Of a stretch of 64,000 nucleotides of DNA, positions 63,971 to 64,000 are shown piece by piece. The translations under genes and the position numbers were made by a program. Each line of letters starts with the position of its first letter. The stretch's first letter is position 1. The notes under the pieces are model-generated. The model saw only the letters and a list, made by a program, of their open reading frames with translations. It was not told the DNA's origin and searched no databases. This stretch comes from Murinocardiopsis flavida (GTDB lineage: Bacteria; Actinomycetota; Actinomycetes; Streptosporangiales; Streptosporangiaceae), in NCBI RefSeq assembly GCF_003014485.1, contig NZ_PYGA01000004.1, positions 62,001 to 126,000 of the forward strand, written 5' to 3'.

Positions 63971-64000
63971 TGCGGGTCCAGGCCGACAGGGAGGTCTGCA
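63970..64000 (+). CDS. P450-associated ferredoxin (partial)
   Basis: The last 31 bases start ATG (63970-63972, sharing a base with the P450 stop) and encode MRVQADREVC. This is the start of the small [3Fe-4S] ferredoxins that reduce actinomycete P450s. The gene continues past the window, so the iron-sulfur motif is only partly visible. Confidence 0.85.
   Translation, partial: MRVQADREVC

Overview
The window is very GC-rich, gene-dense DNA with GTG and TTG starts, ATGA/GTGA start-stop overlaps, leaderless-looking genes and typically actinobacterial families (TioE-type MerR, TIGR03086/DUF664 DinB proteins, DUF1707, ECF42 sigma factor with a DGPF partner, actinobacterial pca order). It is best read as chromosome of a filamentous actinomycete, probably Nocardiopsis-like; the genus is inferred from general resemblance only. 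There are no rRNA, tRNA, CRISPR, IS or prophage signals.

Layout. 1-9.3 kb: housekeeping and orphan genes: a DUF3592 membrane protein, an ADP-ribosylglycohydrolase-like/phosphatase fusion, an RlpA-like secreted protein closed by a strong hairpin, a large nuclease-helicase (TM0106 type), a tiny secreted peptide, a VOC protein and a membrane protein. 9.4-26.8 kb: small stress or detoxification modules, mostly one regulator divergent from one or two enzymes, with visible dyads between them: TetR/NmrA-like reductase, MerR(TioE)/erythromycin esterase-like, MarR/DUF1330, HxlR/quinone reductase, FAD monooxygenase-TetR, XRE-cupin/DinB, VOC/DUF1801 and XRE/methionine aminopeptidase.

26.8-45.5 kb: an aromatic catabolism block. 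The minus strand carries pcaI-pcaJ-pcaF-pcaH-pcaG-pcaB-pcaD-pcaC-pobA and a quinone reductase. An IclR regulator (PcaR) lies upstream, and two identical half-site dyads TGTTC-N7-GAACA flank the regulator. The plus strand carries an ABC importer (lipoprotein, two permeases, ATPase), a benzoylformate decarboxylase, a benzaldehyde dehydrogenase and a MetE-like methyltransferase. Together they suggest uptake of an aryl 2-oxoacid or related aromatic acid, decarboxylation to a benzaldehyde, oxidation to (4-hydroxy)benzoate, PobA hydroxylation to protocatechuate and the beta-ketoadipate pathway to succinyl-CoA and acetyl-CoA.

45.5-55.7 kb: more modules: ArsR/cation diffusion facilitator, a DUF1707 protein, an ECF42 sigma factor with its DGPF partner and a recognisable ECF42 promoter, MarR/EamA-NmrA, pirin, TetR/membrane protein and MarR/methyltransferase. 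55.7-59.1 kb: an orphan sugar-binding lipoprotein divergent from an MFS sugar porter, across an unusually AT-rich intergenic region with overlapping palindromes. 59.1-64 kb: DUF2252 protein, a shortened threonyl-tRNA synthetase paralogue preceded by a threonine-rich leader peptide and an attenuator-like hairpin (the most striking regulatory feature seen), then TetR divergent from a cytochrome P450-ferredoxin pair that runs off the end.
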